Source: Scandinavium sp036271055
GTDB taxonomy: Bacteria > Pseudomonadota > Gammaproteobacteria > Enterobacterales > Enterobacteriaceae
DNA: 64,000 bases
Assembly (NCBI RefSeq): GCF_036271055.1
Contig: NZ_DATBBJ010000078.1
Coordinates: forward strand, 1 to 64,000
Direction of reading: 5' to 3'
Part shown: positions 44,592 to 53,838 of the stretch, piece by piece
Layout: the number at the start of each line of letters is the position of its first letter
How positions within the stretch are numbered: position 1 is the first letter of the stretch
Position numbers and translations under genes: made by a program
The notes under the pieces: generated by a model
What the model saw: only the letters and a program-made list of their open reading frames with translations
Told to the model about the DNA's origin: nothing
The model's database searches: none

Positions 44592-44852
44592 TTAACCGCG
44601 ATCGTCTTTCGGTCCGAGGAAATAAAAACCAAACGGCAGTGAGCCAATGATGGTGAACATGATGCTGTAAATAGCGGCCCATGCTCCCTGAATGAAGTAC
44701 ATGCCAACGCTCCAGCTTTCCATCGGCAGGTTGTACTGATCTTCAACCCCCTGAAATGTCACTTTCGTCACTACCGATACCGCGACGATAAAAACGATAG
44801 CGACGGCGGTCAGAAACTTTTTCCCCTCCGGGGTACGAAGAATGGTCAGCAT
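44592..44852 (-). CDS. Small two-helix inner-membrane protein, unknown
   Basis: This 86-aa protein has two hydrophobic segments (~12-32 and ~50-77) and a charged C-terminus ending GPKDDRG. GAGGAGAG 3 nt before ATG 44852 is a strong ribosome site, and codon use looks native. It sits between lpxH (convergent, 10 bp apart) and purE (divergent), where E. coli has no gene. No family is recognised. Confidence 0.75.
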   Translation of the reverse strand: MLTILRTPEGKKFLTAVAIVFIVAVSVVTKVTFQGVEDQYNLPMESWSVGMYFIQGAWAAIYSIMFTIIGSLPFGFYFLGPKDDRG

Positions 44853-45081
44853 ACTCTCTCCTCATGGTCATGCTGTGCTGCGGTGAAACGCCTGCATCGG
44901 CGCCGCAGTCGGTATTGTCTAACAAGTGAATTCTGCCGTGACTTTACCGTAATTTTGCCGATAACGGGGCAGATTTACACGCTTCACGGCTTCACTTCGC
45001 CAACCCGAACCGTCTGTCGACACGCTCAACCCGTCACCCATCATCCGATAAAAAACCGTTAAAATTGCCGTCCAGCTTGCC

Positions 45082-45119
45082 GCGCAACCGTTTTCCTTGC
45101 CGTTTTTCCATGCTATTCT
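45082..45119 (+). promoter_or_regulatory. purEK promoter region with PurR box
   Basis: GCGCAACCGTTTTCCT (45082-45097) matches the E. coli purE PurR operator almost exactly, and TATTCT at 45114-45119 is the likely -10. PurR with hypoxanthine or guanine would repress purEK. The rest of the 317-bp gap back to the small membrane gene shows nothing recognisable. Confidence 0.75.
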
Positions 45120-45169
45120 CTTTGGCCTTCAAAGCAGTGTGTTCCACACCCACAGGAGTTTTAAGACAC

Positions 45170-45679
45170 ATGTCTTCCCGCAACAATCCGGCGCGTGTCG
45201 CCATCGTGATGGGGTCCAAAAGCGACTGGGCTACCATGCAGTTTGCCGCCGAAATCCTCGATATCCTGAACGTTCCCCATCATGTGGAAGTGGTTTCTGC
45301 TCACCGCACGCCGGACAAACTGTTCAGCTTTGCCGAAACGGCGGAAGACAACGGCTATCAGGTGATTATCGCGGGCGCGGGCGGTGCAGCACATCTGCCA
45401 GGCATGATTGCCGCGAAAACGCTGGTGCCGGTGCTCGGCGTTCCTGTACAGAGCGCCGCCCTGAGCGGTGTGGACAGCCTCTACTCTATCGTCCAGATGC
45501 CACGCGGTATTCCGGTGGGAACTCTGGCGATTGGTAAAGCTGGCGCGGCAAATGCGGCACTGCTTGCTGCACAAATTTTGGCGACTCACGATGCAGACCT
45601 GCATAAGCGCCTGGTCGAATGGCGTAAAGCTCAAACCGACGAAGTGCTGGATAATCCGGACCCGCGGGGTGAGGCATGA
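45170..45679 (+). CDS. purE: N5-carboxyaminoimidazole ribonucleotide mutase PurE
   Basis: This 169-aa purine enzyme converts N5-CAIR to CAIR. GSKSDWATM and VSAHRTPDKL form the substrate loops, and the GAGGAAHLPGMIA motif is intact. The start at 45170 (MSSRNNPARVAIV) follows CAGGAG and equals the E. coli length; the longer upstream frame crosses the promoter. Its stop overlaps the purK start (ATGA). Confidence 0.97.
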   Translation: MSSRNNPARVAIVMGSKSDWATMQFAAEILDILNVPHHVEVVSAHRTPDKLFSFAETAEDNGYQVIIAGAGGAAHLPGMIAAKTLVPVLGVPVQSAALSGVDSLYSIVQMPRGIPVGTLAIGKAGAANAALLAAQILATHDADLHKRLVEWRKAQTDEVLDNPDPRGEA

Positions 45680-46743
45680 AGCAGGTTTGCGTCCTTGGCA
45701 ATGGTCAGTTAGGTCGCATGTTGCGTCAGGCCGGTGAGCCTTTAGGCATCGACGTCTGGCCGGTTGGCCTTGAAGCAGATCCGCAAGCCGTTCCGTTTCA
45801 ACAAAGCGTTATCACCGCAGAAATTGAACGCTGGCCGGAAACTGCGTTAACCCGTGAACTGGCGCGTCATCCCGCTTTTGTAAACCGTGATGTGTTCCCG
45901 ATCATCGCCGACCGCCTGACGCAAAAACAGCTCTTCGATAAGCTCGGCCTGGCTACCGCGCCGTGGCAATTGCTGGCGGATAAAGCGGAATGGACTGGGG
46001 TGTTTGACCGTCTTGGCGAGTTGGCGATCGTCAAGCGCCGTACGGGTGGCTACGATGGTCGCGGACAGTGGCGCTTACGCAGCGGTGAAACCCATGAATT
46101 ACCGGACGACTGCTACGGCGAATGCATCGTTGAGCAGGGCATTAATTTCAGTGGTGAAGTGTCACTGGTTGGCGCTCGCGCCCACGACGGTTCAACCGTT
46201 TTCTATCCGTTGACCCACAACCTGCATCAGGAAGGCATTCTGCGCGTGAGCGTCGCCTTCCCACAGGCCAATGCTCAACAGCAGGCGCAGGCAGAAAGCA
46301 TGCTGAGTGCCATCATGAACGAGCTAAATTATGTCGGCGTGATGGCGATGGAATGTTTCATTACGCCTGCAGGGCTGCTGATTAACGAGCTGGCTCCGCG
46401 CGTGCATAACAGCGGACACTGGACGCAAAACGGTGCCTCCATCAGCCAGTTTGAGCTGCACCTGCGCGCTATCACCCATCTGCCACTGCCGCCGCCAGTG
46501 GTGAACAGCCCGTCGGTGATGGTGAATCTGATTGGCACTGCGCTGAACTACGACTGGCTGAAGCTGCCGCTCGTTCATCTGCACTGGTATCACAAAGAGG
46601 TCCGCGAAGGCCGCAAAGTCGGCCATCTGAATCTCAATGACAGTGACACCGGGCGTTTGAGCGCCACGCTTGAAGCCCTCGCTCCCCTATTGCCACCGGA
46701 ATACACCAGCGGCATTACCTGGGCGCAATCCAAACTGAATTAA
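45676..46743 (+). CDS. purK: N5-carboxyaminoimidazole ribonucleotide synthase PurK
   Basis: This 355-aa ATP-grasp enzyme joins bicarbonate to AIR, supplying PurE. It starts VCVLGNGQLGRML, has the ATP-grasp stretches VKRRTGGYDGRGQW and INELAPRVHNSGHWT, and the same length as E. coli PurK. It is translationally coupled to purE by a 4-bp overlap. Confidence 0.97.
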   Translation: MKQVCVLGNGQLGRMLRQAGEPLGIDVWPVGLEADPQAVPFQQSVITAEIERWPETALTRELARHPAFVNRDVFPIIADRLTQKQLFDKLGLATAPWQLLADKAEWTGVFDRLGELAIVKRRTGGYDGRGQWRLRSGETHELPDDCYGECIVEQGINFSGEVSLVGARAHDGSTVFYPLTHNLHQEGILRVSVAFPQANAQQQAQAESMLSAIMNELNYVGVMAMECFITPAGLLINELAPRVHNSGHWTQNGASISQFELHLRAITHLPLPPPVVNSPSVMVNLIGTALNYDWLKLPLVHLHWYHKEVREGRKVGHLNLNDSDTGRLSATLEALAPLLPPEYTSGITWAQSKLN

Positions 46744-46831
46744 CCTTTCGGGCCGGAGAATGATCTTCATCTTCCCCGGCCCACCCTCTCGCGCGTAGAA
46801 TCCCCCCATATTTTTCAAAAAGGATTTCCCC

Positions 46832-47902
46832 ATGACTAATGGGACGGATTTCCGCGCCATTCTGCGCGCCGGAACGCCCATCATTGACGTTCGCGCTCCG
46901 GTTGAATTCCAGCAAGGGGCAATGCCTGCGGCCCTCAATCTGCCGTTAATGGACGATGAAGAACGTGCGGCGGTCGGCACCTGCTACAAACGTCACGGAG
47001 CCGATGCGGCGCTGAAACTCGGACATGCTCTGGTTGCAGGGGAAAAACGTCAGAGTCGTACTGATGCCTGGCGTGAAGCGATTGGCGTTCACACCGATGC
47101 GTATCTTTGCTGCGCGCGGGGCGGCCAGCGTTCACATATCACACAGCAGTGGCTTCACGAAGCCGGAGTTGATGTTCCGCTGATTGTCGGCGGCTACAAA
47201 TCATTGCGCCAGGCAGCAATCACCGCCACGTCTGAACTCGTTCAACGTCCTATCGTGCTGGTCGGCGGCTGCACCGGCAACGGCAAAACACAGCTGGTAC
47301 AAGCGCTGACATCCGGCGTCGATCTGGAAGGGCTTGCCCATCATCGCGGATCATCGTTTGGACGCACGCTCCAGCCACAACTTTCTCAGGCGAGTTTTGA
47401 AAATGCGCTGGCTGTTGCGTTATTACAGAAAGAGGCGTCACGCTGGATACTGGAAGATGAAGGCCACATGATTGGCGCGAACCATTTGCCGGAATGCCTG
47501 CGCGACAGGATGGCGCAATCAATGATTGCAGTGGTGGAAGATCCGTTTGCAACGCGCCTGGAAAGGCTGCGCGAAGAGTATTTCACCCGCATGCATCATG
47601 ATTTTTTACAGGCGTTTGGTGAGGAAGAAGGCTGGCAGGAATTCAGCCATTATCTGCATCAAGGGCTATTTGCGATTCGCCGCCGTCTGGGTTTACAGCG
47701 CTTCGCTGAACTGTCGGCAAAACTGGATGAAGCGCTGTCAGAGCAGCAACGTAGCGGCAGCACAGAGCCGCATTTCCGCTGGCTCGAGCCTTTGCTGATT
47801 GAATATTACGATCCGATGTACCGCTATCAGCTTGGCAAAAAAGCCGACAAAATTGTGTTTCGCGGGAATTATCAGGAAGTGGCTGCCTGGCTTGCGGATT
47901 AA
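46832..47902 (+). CDS. selU: tRNA 2-selenouridine synthase (SelU/MnmH)
   Basis: This 356-aa enzyme replaces sulfur by selenium at tRNA wobble uridine using selenophosphate. An N-terminal rhodanese domain carries the active Cys in LCCARGGQRSH (C93/C94), and a P-loop domain has GGCTGNGKT (145-153). E. coli YbbB matches over most of its length. It follows purK by about 90 bp. Confidence 0.94.
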   Translation: MTNGTDFRAILRAGTPIIDVRAPVEFQQGAMPAALNLPLMDDEERAAVGTCYKRHGADAALKLGHALVAGEKRQSRTDAWREAIGVHTDAYLCCARGGQRSHITQQWLHEAGVDVPLIVGGYKSLRQAAITATSELVQRPIVLVGGCTGNGKTQLVQALTSGVDLEGLAHHRGSSFGRTLQPQLSQASFENALAVALLQKEASRWILEDEGHMIGANHLPECLRDRMAQSMIAVVEDPFATRLERLREEYFTRMHHDFLQAFGEEEGWQEFSHYLHQGLFAIRRRLGLQRFAELSAKLDEALSEQQRSGSTEPHFRWLEPLLIEYYDPMYRYQLGKKADKIVFRGNYQEVAAWLAD

Positions 47903-47910
47903 GATTTTCT

Positions 47911-47935
47911 GCCCGGCGGAGCCGTACCGCCGGGC
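47911..47935. repeat. Perfect GC palindrome between selU and the porin gene
   Basis: GCCCGGCGG-AGCCGTA-CCGCCGGGC has 9-bp perfect arms and separates converging genes. Neither strand has a following T-run, so it looks more like a REP-type element than an intrinsic terminator. Confidence 0.55.
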
Positions 47936-47948
47936 GCACTGATTCACA

Positions 47949-49094
47949 TCAGAAATCGTAGCGCAGGCGCACCAGATTCATATCGCCGAGATCGTCCGTG
48001 CTGGATGTGAACACATGTTCGTAATCCACGCGGAAGCCGTAATCCAGTTGGAAGCTCACCCCAACGCCGTTATCAATACGCTGGTAATTGCGACCATTGA
48101 TGTACTCAATGCGGTCACCCATTACGTAGGGCTGAACAGATTTGAGCGCATACTGACCCACCGGGATTTTATAGCCCGCAAAGTATTCAATCCCCCACGC
48201 ATCGCCCGCAAAGTAGTCGTTAACAGACACTTTTTTGGTGGTCATGAAGTTCTGATACCAGCCGCCACCGAATGAGAACGTCCAGTTGTCCGGGGTGTAG
48301 CTCAATGCCGTACCCAAAATATTCTGATCGTAGGTTTTGCTGTCATTGTTATCCGGGTTACGCATTTCGGCGCGGGTGTAGTTCCACGCGGTGCCCCAGG
48401 TTAAATCGTCGGTGATGTGGTAATCCGCGCCAATTGAGCCGCCGCCTTTGCGCTTATAACGCAGGCCATTGCCCGGCAGATATTCACCATCGTTGAACAG
48501 GTAAGAAGCATACAGGTCAACATCCCCCATAGCTTTCTTATATTTCAGCATCTTGCGTGAACGATAAGAACCGTCATAGTCGCCATTAATCCCGTTACCC
48601 GGCGCCTGACCCACCATGTCGTAATCCCAGATATCGGTTTTCGCACCCACGACGTCGTAATAAACACTGTTCTGCTGACCAAAGGTCAACGTACCCCAGG
48701 TATCACTTTTCAACCCGGTATACAGCATACGGCGCTGGGTATTATTGGCCCCTTCGGCATAATGATTATCCCAGTCAAACAGTGCCGGAATATTCACCCC
48801 GAGTTCGTAATAGCTTATCCAGCTAATATCATCGAACAGATAATAGTCGGCTGCGAAACGAAAACGCGTGCCGCCATCAAAACCATTACGCTTATATGAG
48901 CCTTTATCCCCATCCCCGCTCATCATATTAAACTGAGGACGGATACTGCCGCCAACGGTAAAGTTCAGACGGCTAAGCGGATCGCCTGCCTGCGGGTCTT
49001 GTTTAAGTAAGGTTATCTCGGCCTGAGCGGCCATGGAGCTGATTGCCACTGCGGCACCGACGGCCAGCGCCAGTGCATTTTTTGTTATTTTCAT
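47949..49094 (-). CDS. Outer-membrane porin (Gram-negative porin family)
   Basis: This 381-aa exported beta-barrel has a signal peptide cut after MAAQA (~25), alternating strands rich in Tyr, Trp and Gly, and the C-terminal Phe (VRLRYDF) recognised by the BAM complex. It does not match OmpC/OmpF closely and no symbol is justified; substrate unknown. The start at 49094 (MKITKNALAL) gives a standard signal peptide. It lies between selU and ybbP, where E. coli K-12 carries other genes, so it is an insertion relative to that order. Confidence 0.82.
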   Translation of the reverse strand: MKITKNALALAVGAAVAISSMAAQAEITLLKQDPQAGDPLSRLNFTVGGSIRPQFNMMSGDGDKGSYKRNGFDGGTRFRFAADYYLFDDISWISYYELGVNIPALFDWDNHYAEGANNTQRRMLYTGLKSDTWGTLTFGQQNSVYYDVVGAKTDIWDYDMVGQAPGNGINGDYDGSYRSRKMLKYKKAMGDVDLYASYLFNDGEYLPGNGLRYKRKGGGSIGADYHITDDLTWGTAWNYTRAEMRNPDNNDSKTYDQNILGTALSYTPDNWTFSFGGGWYQNFMTTKKVSVNDYFAGDAWGIEYFAGYKIPVGQYALKSVQPYVMGDRIEYINGRNYQRIDNGVGVSFQLDYGFRVDYEHVFTSSTDDLGDMNLVRLRYDF

Positions 49095-49242
49095 GTTATA
49101 TTCCGGTAATAAATTGCCTGACAAATAAATGAACGCGCATTTACTTAACAGATATTAACTTTTATTAATCCGGGCGTGTTGTCGCGTTTTTAATGAAATG
49201 TGCGGTTAAACAATGTCACTTATCTTTCCGTGCTCTTATAAT

Positions 49243-49268
49243 AAAAAACCGGCACGTCGGCCGGCTTT
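49243..49268 (-). terminator. Terminator after ybbP
   Basis: Read leftward, AAGCCGGC-CGACGT-GCCGGTTTTTT forms a stem with one G-T pair and a T-run, 20 bp after the ybbP stop. Confidence 0.75.
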
Positions 49269-49287
49269 AATTAATGACGGAAATAAA

Positions 49288-51702
49288 CTACACGCTGAAT
49301 TGGCGGAATAATGCTTTGCCTTTTAACAGGCGAAGCCCTAACCAGCCGCCGCATAACGAAAGTAATATACCGCCGCAGAGTGGCAACGTGACCCACAGCC
49401 GCCAGTCTGGCTCCCACGGGAAATCAAACACTTTCGTCTGCAAGACGGCCAGCGCAGTCTCTGCGCCTATCGCCGCCACCAGGCCAGACACCAGCCCCAG
49501 CAGCGCGAATTCTGCCCACAGCGTGGTACGCAGCAGTGATTTTCCGGCCCCCAGCGTGCGCCAGACCACCAACTCCTGATGGCGCTGACGCATGCCGACC
49601 TGCACCTGTGCCAATAGCAGCAGCACGCCACAGACGGTAACCAGCACCACCATCACCTCCAGCGCCCGACTGACCTGCTCCAGCACCTGCCCGACCTGTT
49701 TGAGGATCGCGCCGATATCCAGCAGGCTGACCGTCGGAAACTCCCGGTTCAGCTGCGTCAGCAGCGCATTTCCCTTATCCCAGCGGAAACTGGTGAGCCA
49801 GCTTTGCGGCTGCCCCTCCAGCGCGCCACTCGGGAAGATGAAGAAGAAGTTGGGCCGCAAACTTTCCCAATCGACTTTGCGCAAACTGGTGATTTTGGCG
49901 CTGAACGCCTGGGTATCCCCCGTGAACGTCACGCTATCGCCGACGCCAACCTTTAGCCGTTTCGCCAGCCCTTCTTCGATCGACACCTCTCCCGCTTTTG
50001 GCGGCCAGCTTCCGGCGGTCACTGAATTGTGCTCCAGCGTCTGATTTTGCCAGGTCAAATTTAGCTCGCGGTTCAGCGCTTCGTCTTTATTGCCTTCGGT
50101 ATTCTGACCGTTAATTTCCGTCAGTCGCGCACGGACGATAGGGTAAAACGTCGACGGGATCACCTGATGATCGGCAAGGAACTCTTTCACCGGCCCGACC
50201 TGTTCCGGCGCGATGTTGATCAGGAAATAGTTCGGGCTTTCTGGCGGCAGTTGTTGTTGCCAGCGATCCAGCAGATCGCCACGCAGTACCAGCAATAACG
50301 CCAGCAACATAAACGAGAGTGAAAATGCCGCCAACTGACTGAGCGTGGACCATGGCTGGCGCAACAAACGACTCACCGCCAGACGCAACGCCAGTGATTT
50401 CAGGGTGATACGTTTAAGCACTTTCAGCAGCAGCCAGCCGACAATCCCGCACAGCACCGCCAATACCACGGCTCCCGCCAGCACCGACCACAGCAGCATC
50501 GAGCCGCCCATCAGCCACGCCAGCAAGACAACGACAATCACGGTAATCGCCGGGATATAAAATTTCAGCGGCCAGACGTCCGCCACCGCATCGCGGCGTA
50601 ACACCCGCAGTGGTTGAGTTGCCAGCAACAAGCGCCACGGACGCATTCCTACTAAGAGCGAAATCACTACCATTGCGCCGATAGCCCACAGCCACGGCCA
50701 CAAACTGGCGGCGGGTAGCGCAACCGGCAGCACCGGTTTGAGCAGCACCATCAGGATTTTTTCAAACAGCAGACCCATCACCCCACCGGTAATCAACGAC
50801 AACAGCAACAGCATCGCCCACTGTCCGAGGATCAGCTTGCGCAACTGCGCGCGCCCGGCCCCGAGAGTTTTCAGGATCGCCACCAGATCGTAACGGCTGC
50901 GGCAATAATGGCCCATCGCCACTGCGACGGCAGCCACCGCCAGCAGTAGCGTCAGCAAAGCAGACAGCAGTAAGAACTGTTGCGAACGTTCAAGTGATTT
51001 GCCGAGCGCGCCTTCATCCTGTTCAAGACCAATCCAGCGCTGATCGGGTTTTAACTGCGGCAACAGCCATTTCTCGTAGGCATGAATTTGTTGCGACGTA
51101 CCACCAAACTTATAACGCCAACTGACGCGACTGCCCGGCTGCACCGCCCCGGTTTTGGCGACGTCCGCCACGTTCATCATCAGGCGCGGAGCCATCTGGA
51201 AGGGATTGAAGCCGGAATCAGGTTCCTGCACCACAGTGCCTGCAATGCGTAACGTGGCATCGCCCACGTCAATGTTGTCGCCCACTTTCAGATTCAGCAG
51301 CGCCATCAGCCGAGGGGCAAGCAGCACGCTACCCGCCTGCGGTTTGAGGCCCGGCGGGTCCGTTTCCAGTTCACCGTACATCGGATAAACGTCATCCACC
51401 GCTTTAACGCTCGCCAACTGTGGCGTGTCCCCGGCAAAAGTCATGGTGGCGAAGTTAATCTGTTCACCCACTTTCAGCCCCAATTCACGCGCCTTGTTCA
51501 GCCATTCTTCAGGTACTGCTCGTGCGGTACGCAACGTTCTGTCTCCCGCCATAAATTCGCGGCTCTGCTGGCTGAGACCTTTATCCATGCGGTCGCTGAT
51601 ATTGCCAAGCGCCAGCACGCAGGCCACCGCCAGGCTCAGCGCCAGCCAGACAATCAGCAGCGAAGGCGAACGCCATTCACGCCAGAACCAACGGACAATC
51701 AT
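49288..51702 (-). CDS. ybbP: YbbP, FtsX-type ABC permease
   Basis: This 804-aa inner-membrane protein has a first helix near 15-35, a large periplasmic domain, then clusters of helices around 235-420 and three near the C-terminus (~690-795). This is the FtsX/MacB-like layout with two repeats. It pairs with the YbbA ATPase, whose stop overlaps its start (ATGA). The pair lies next to tesA as in E. coli. Substrate not established; a role in moving molecules from the inner membrane is assumed from the family. Confidence 0.93.
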   Translation of the reverse strand: MIVRWFWREWRSPSLLIVWLALSLAVACVLALGNISDRMDKGLSQQSREFMAGDRTLRTARAVPEEWLNKARELGLKVGEQINFATMTFAGDTPQLASVKAVDDVYPMYGELETDPPGLKPQAGSVLLAPRLMALLNLKVGDNIDVGDATLRIAGTVVQEPDSGFNPFQMAPRLMMNVADVAKTGAVQPGSRVSWRYKFGGTSQQIHAYEKWLLPQLKPDQRWIGLEQDEGALGKSLERSQQFLLLSALLTLLLAVAAVAVAMGHYCRSRYDLVAILKTLGAGRAQLRKLILGQWAMLLLLSLITGGVMGLLFEKILMVLLKPVLPVALPAASLWPWLWAIGAMVVISLLVGMRPWRLLLATQPLRVLRRDAVADVWPLKFYIPAITVIVVVLLAWLMGGSMLLWSVLAGAVVLAVLCGIVGWLLLKVLKRITLKSLALRLAVSRLLRQPWSTLSQLAAFSLSFMLLALLLVLRGDLLDRWQQQLPPESPNYFLINIAPEQVGPVKEFLADHQVIPSTFYPIVRARLTEINGQNTEGNKDEALNRELNLTWQNQTLEHNSVTAGSWPPKAGEVSIEEGLAKRLKVGVGDSVTFTGDTQAFSAKITSLRKVDWESLRPNFFFIFPSGALEGQPQSWLTSFRWDKGNALLTQLNREFPTVSLLDIGAILKQVGQVLEQVSRALEVMVVLVTVCGVLLLLAQVQVGMRQRHQELVVWRTLGAGKSLLRTTLWAEFALLGLVSGLVAAIGAETALAVLQTKVFDFPWEPDWRLWVTLPLCGGILLSLCGGWLGLRLLKGKALFRQFSV

Positions 51703-52385
51703 GCTTCCTCCCGCAGTTCACCATTTACCAGCCGCAGACGTCGGTCGCAGCGCGCCGCCAGTTCCGGATCGTGCGTGACCAATACCAGCGTGGTGCCGTG
51801 CTCACGGTTCAGAGAAAACAGCAAATCGGCAATGCGATCCCCCGTTTGTCGGTCAAGATTACCGGTCGGTTCATCGGCGAACAGCAAATCAGGCCGCCCG
51901 TTAAACGCACGAGCCAGCGCAACCCGCTGCTGTTCCCCGCCGGAAAGCTGCGCCGGGAGGTGATGCAGGCGCTTGCCAAGCCCGAGTTGCTCCAGCAGCG
52001 CTTTCGCATGACTGCGCCCCTGGCTGTCGCTTTCACCGCGCAGCAGCGCCGGAAGTTCGACGTTTTCCAGCGCGTTGAGCGTCGGGATCAGCATGAAAGA
52101 TTGAAACACGAAGCCCACATGGCGAGCGCGCAACGCAGCGCGCGCTTCTTCATCCATCTTGTGCAACGGTTGACCGATAAGTTTCACTTCCCCGCTGCTG
52201 CCGTCATCCAGCCCAGCGAGGATCGCCAGCAGCGTCGATTTGCCGGAGCCGGACTCGCCAATCAGCGCCAGCGTCTCCCCCCGTTTGACAAGCAGCTCAA
52301 CTCCGGTAAGGATGGAAAGCTCTTGCTCCCCCTGACCGACGGATTTCTTAAGATGATGAACTTCAAGTATGTTTTCCGCTGGCAT
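51699..52385 (-). CDS. ybbA: YbbA, LolD-type ABC ATPase
   Basis: This 228-aa nucleotide-binding protein has Walker A GESGSGKST (38-46), signature LSGGEQQR and Walker B LLFADEPTGNLD, characteristic of LolD/MacB ATPases. It powers YbbP. Its 5' end overlaps the divergent tesA by 33 bp, so the ybbA ribosome site and promoter lie within tesA coding sequence, as in E. coli. Confidence 0.94.
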   Translation of the reverse strand: MPAENILEVHHLKKSVGQGEQELSILTGVELLVKRGETLALIGESGSGKSTLLAILAGLDDGSSGEVKLIGQPLHKMDEEARAALRARHVGFVFQSFMLIPTLNALENVELPALLRGESDSQGRSHAKALLEQLGLGKRLHHLPAQLSGGEQQRVALARAFNGRPDLLFADEPTGNLDRQTGDRIADLLFSLNREHGTTLVLVTHDPELAARCDRRLRLVNGELREEA

Positions 52386-52979
52386 CTGCCGTTCCTGTTG
52401 TTATTGCTGTTAACCTGCCGCGCCGCGTTTGCCGACACGCTGTTAATTCTGGGTGACAGTCTGAGCGCCGGGTATCGCATGGCGGCGAACGCCGCGTGGC
52501 CCGCGCTCCTGAATGAAAAGTGGCAGCCAAAGACCGAGGTTGTCAACGCCAGTATCAGCGGCGACACCTCCCAACAGGGGCTGGCGCGCCTGCCTGCGCT
52601 GCTCAAACAACACCAGCCGCGCTGGGTGCTGGTCGAACTCGGTGGTAACGACGGCTTGCGCGGGTTTCAGCCGCAGCAAACTGAGCAAACCTTGCGCACG
52701 ATCCTCGATCAGGTCAAAGCGGCTAACGCCAAACCGCTGCTGATGCAAATTCGTCTGCCCGCAAACTATGGTCGTCGGTATAATGAAGCCTTTAGCGCGA
52801 TGTATCCGCAGCTTGCCAAAGAGTTCGATATTCCTCTGCTGCCGTTTTTCATGGAAGAGGTCTATCTGAAACCGCAATGGATGCAGGACGATGGCATACA
52901 CCCCAATCGTGATGCCCAGCCGTTTATCGCCGACTGGATGGCGACACGCCTGGCTCCCTTAGTTAAACACGACTCCTGA
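52353..52979 (+). CDS. tesA: TesA, multifunctional periplasmic thioesterase I/lysophospholipase
   Basis: This 208-aa SGNH hydrolase has a signal peptide (cut after AAFA, ~27). Motif GDSLSAGY holds the nucleophile Ser36, GGNDGLRG the oxyanion Asn, and DDGIHPN the catalytic Asp/His. It cleaves acyl-CoA, lysophospholipid and some esters. The start MMNFKYVFRW is as in E. coli; the longer frame upstream is only antisense to ybbA. Confidence 0.96.
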   Translation: MMNFKYVFRWHLPFLLLLLLTCRAAFADTLLILGDSLSAGYRMAANAAWPALLNEKWQPKTEVVNASISGDTSQQGLARLPALLKQHQPRWVLVELGGNDGLRGFQPQQTEQTLRTILDQVKAANAKPLLMQIRLPANYGRRYNEAFSAMYPQLAKEFDIPLLPFFMEEVYLKPQWMQDDGIHPNRDAQPFIADWMATRLAPLVKHDS

Positions 52980-53007
52980 ATAGGCGGAGTTGTCTTCAGG
53001 TAAAGTT

Positions 53008-53778
53008 ATGCAAAAAACGGTCTTAATAACAGGATGTTCCAGCGGAATTGGTCTGGAAAGCGCGCTTGAACTGAAACGTCAGGGCTTTCGCGTGCTGGCC
53101 GCCTGCCGTAAACCGGAAGACGTGGCCCGCATGGCAGAGATCGGCCTGACGGGAATTACGCTCGATTTAGATTCACCGCAGAGCGTGGACAGCGCCGCCG
53201 ATGAAATTATCGCTCTAACCGGTAATCGCCTGTACGGCATTTTCAACAATGCCGGCTACGGCGTGTATGGCCCACTCAATACCCTAAGCCGCGCACAATT
53301 AGAGCAACAGTTTTCCGCCAATTTCTTTGGCGCACACCAGCTCACGATGCGCCTGCTTCCGGCGATGGAGCCGCACGGCGAAGGCCGCATTGTGATGACG
53401 TCTTCAGTAATGGGCCTGATTTCCACGCCGGGCCGTGGGGCGTATGCCGCCAGCAAATATGCACTGGAAGCCTGGTCCGACGCGCTGCGGATGGAGTTGC
53501 GCCACAGCGGCATTAAAGTCAGCCTGATTGAGCCCGGCCCGATCCGCACCCGTTTTACTGAAAACGTTAACCAGACCCAGAGCGATAAACCGGTGGAAAA
53601 CCCCGGCATTGCCGCGCGTTTTACCCTCGGGCCAGAGGCGGTAGTGGCAAAAGTGCGCCATGCTTTCACCAGCGATAAGCCCAAAATGCGCTATCCGGTG
53701 ACGTTGGTGACACACGCCGTTATGCTGCTTAAGCGCCTGTTGCCCGGCCGGATGATGGATAAAATTTTGCAGGGTTGA
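53008..53778 (+). CDS. ybbO: YbbO, short-chain dehydrogenase
   Basis: This 256-aa SDR oxidoreductase has a dinucleotide motif TGCSSGIG (near 7-14), NNAGYG, catalytic Ser (MTSSVMG) and YAASK with Tyr/Lys. E. coli YbbO reduces aldehydes with NADPH. ATG 53008 is chosen; a TTG at 52990 would add SSGKV, similar to the longer E. coli annotation. It follows tesA closely and precedes cnoX. Confidence 0.92.
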   Translation: MQKTVLITGCSSGIGLESALELKRQGFRVLAACRKPEDVARMAEIGLTGITLDLDSPQSVDSAADEIIALTGNRLYGIFNNAGYGVYGPLNTLSRAQLEQQFSANFFGAHQLTMRLLPAMEPHGEGRIVMTSSVMGLISTPGRGAYAASKYALEAWSDALRMELRHSGIKVSLIEPGPIRTRFTENVNQTQSDKPVENPGIAARFTLGPEAVVAKVRHAFTSDKPKMRYPVTLVTHAVMLLKRLLPGRMMDKILQG

Positions 53779-53838
53779 GTTGAAGCAACAGGCTCTGCCC
53801 CCATGTAAAAGAAAACAGAGACAAAAGAGAGCCACTCC

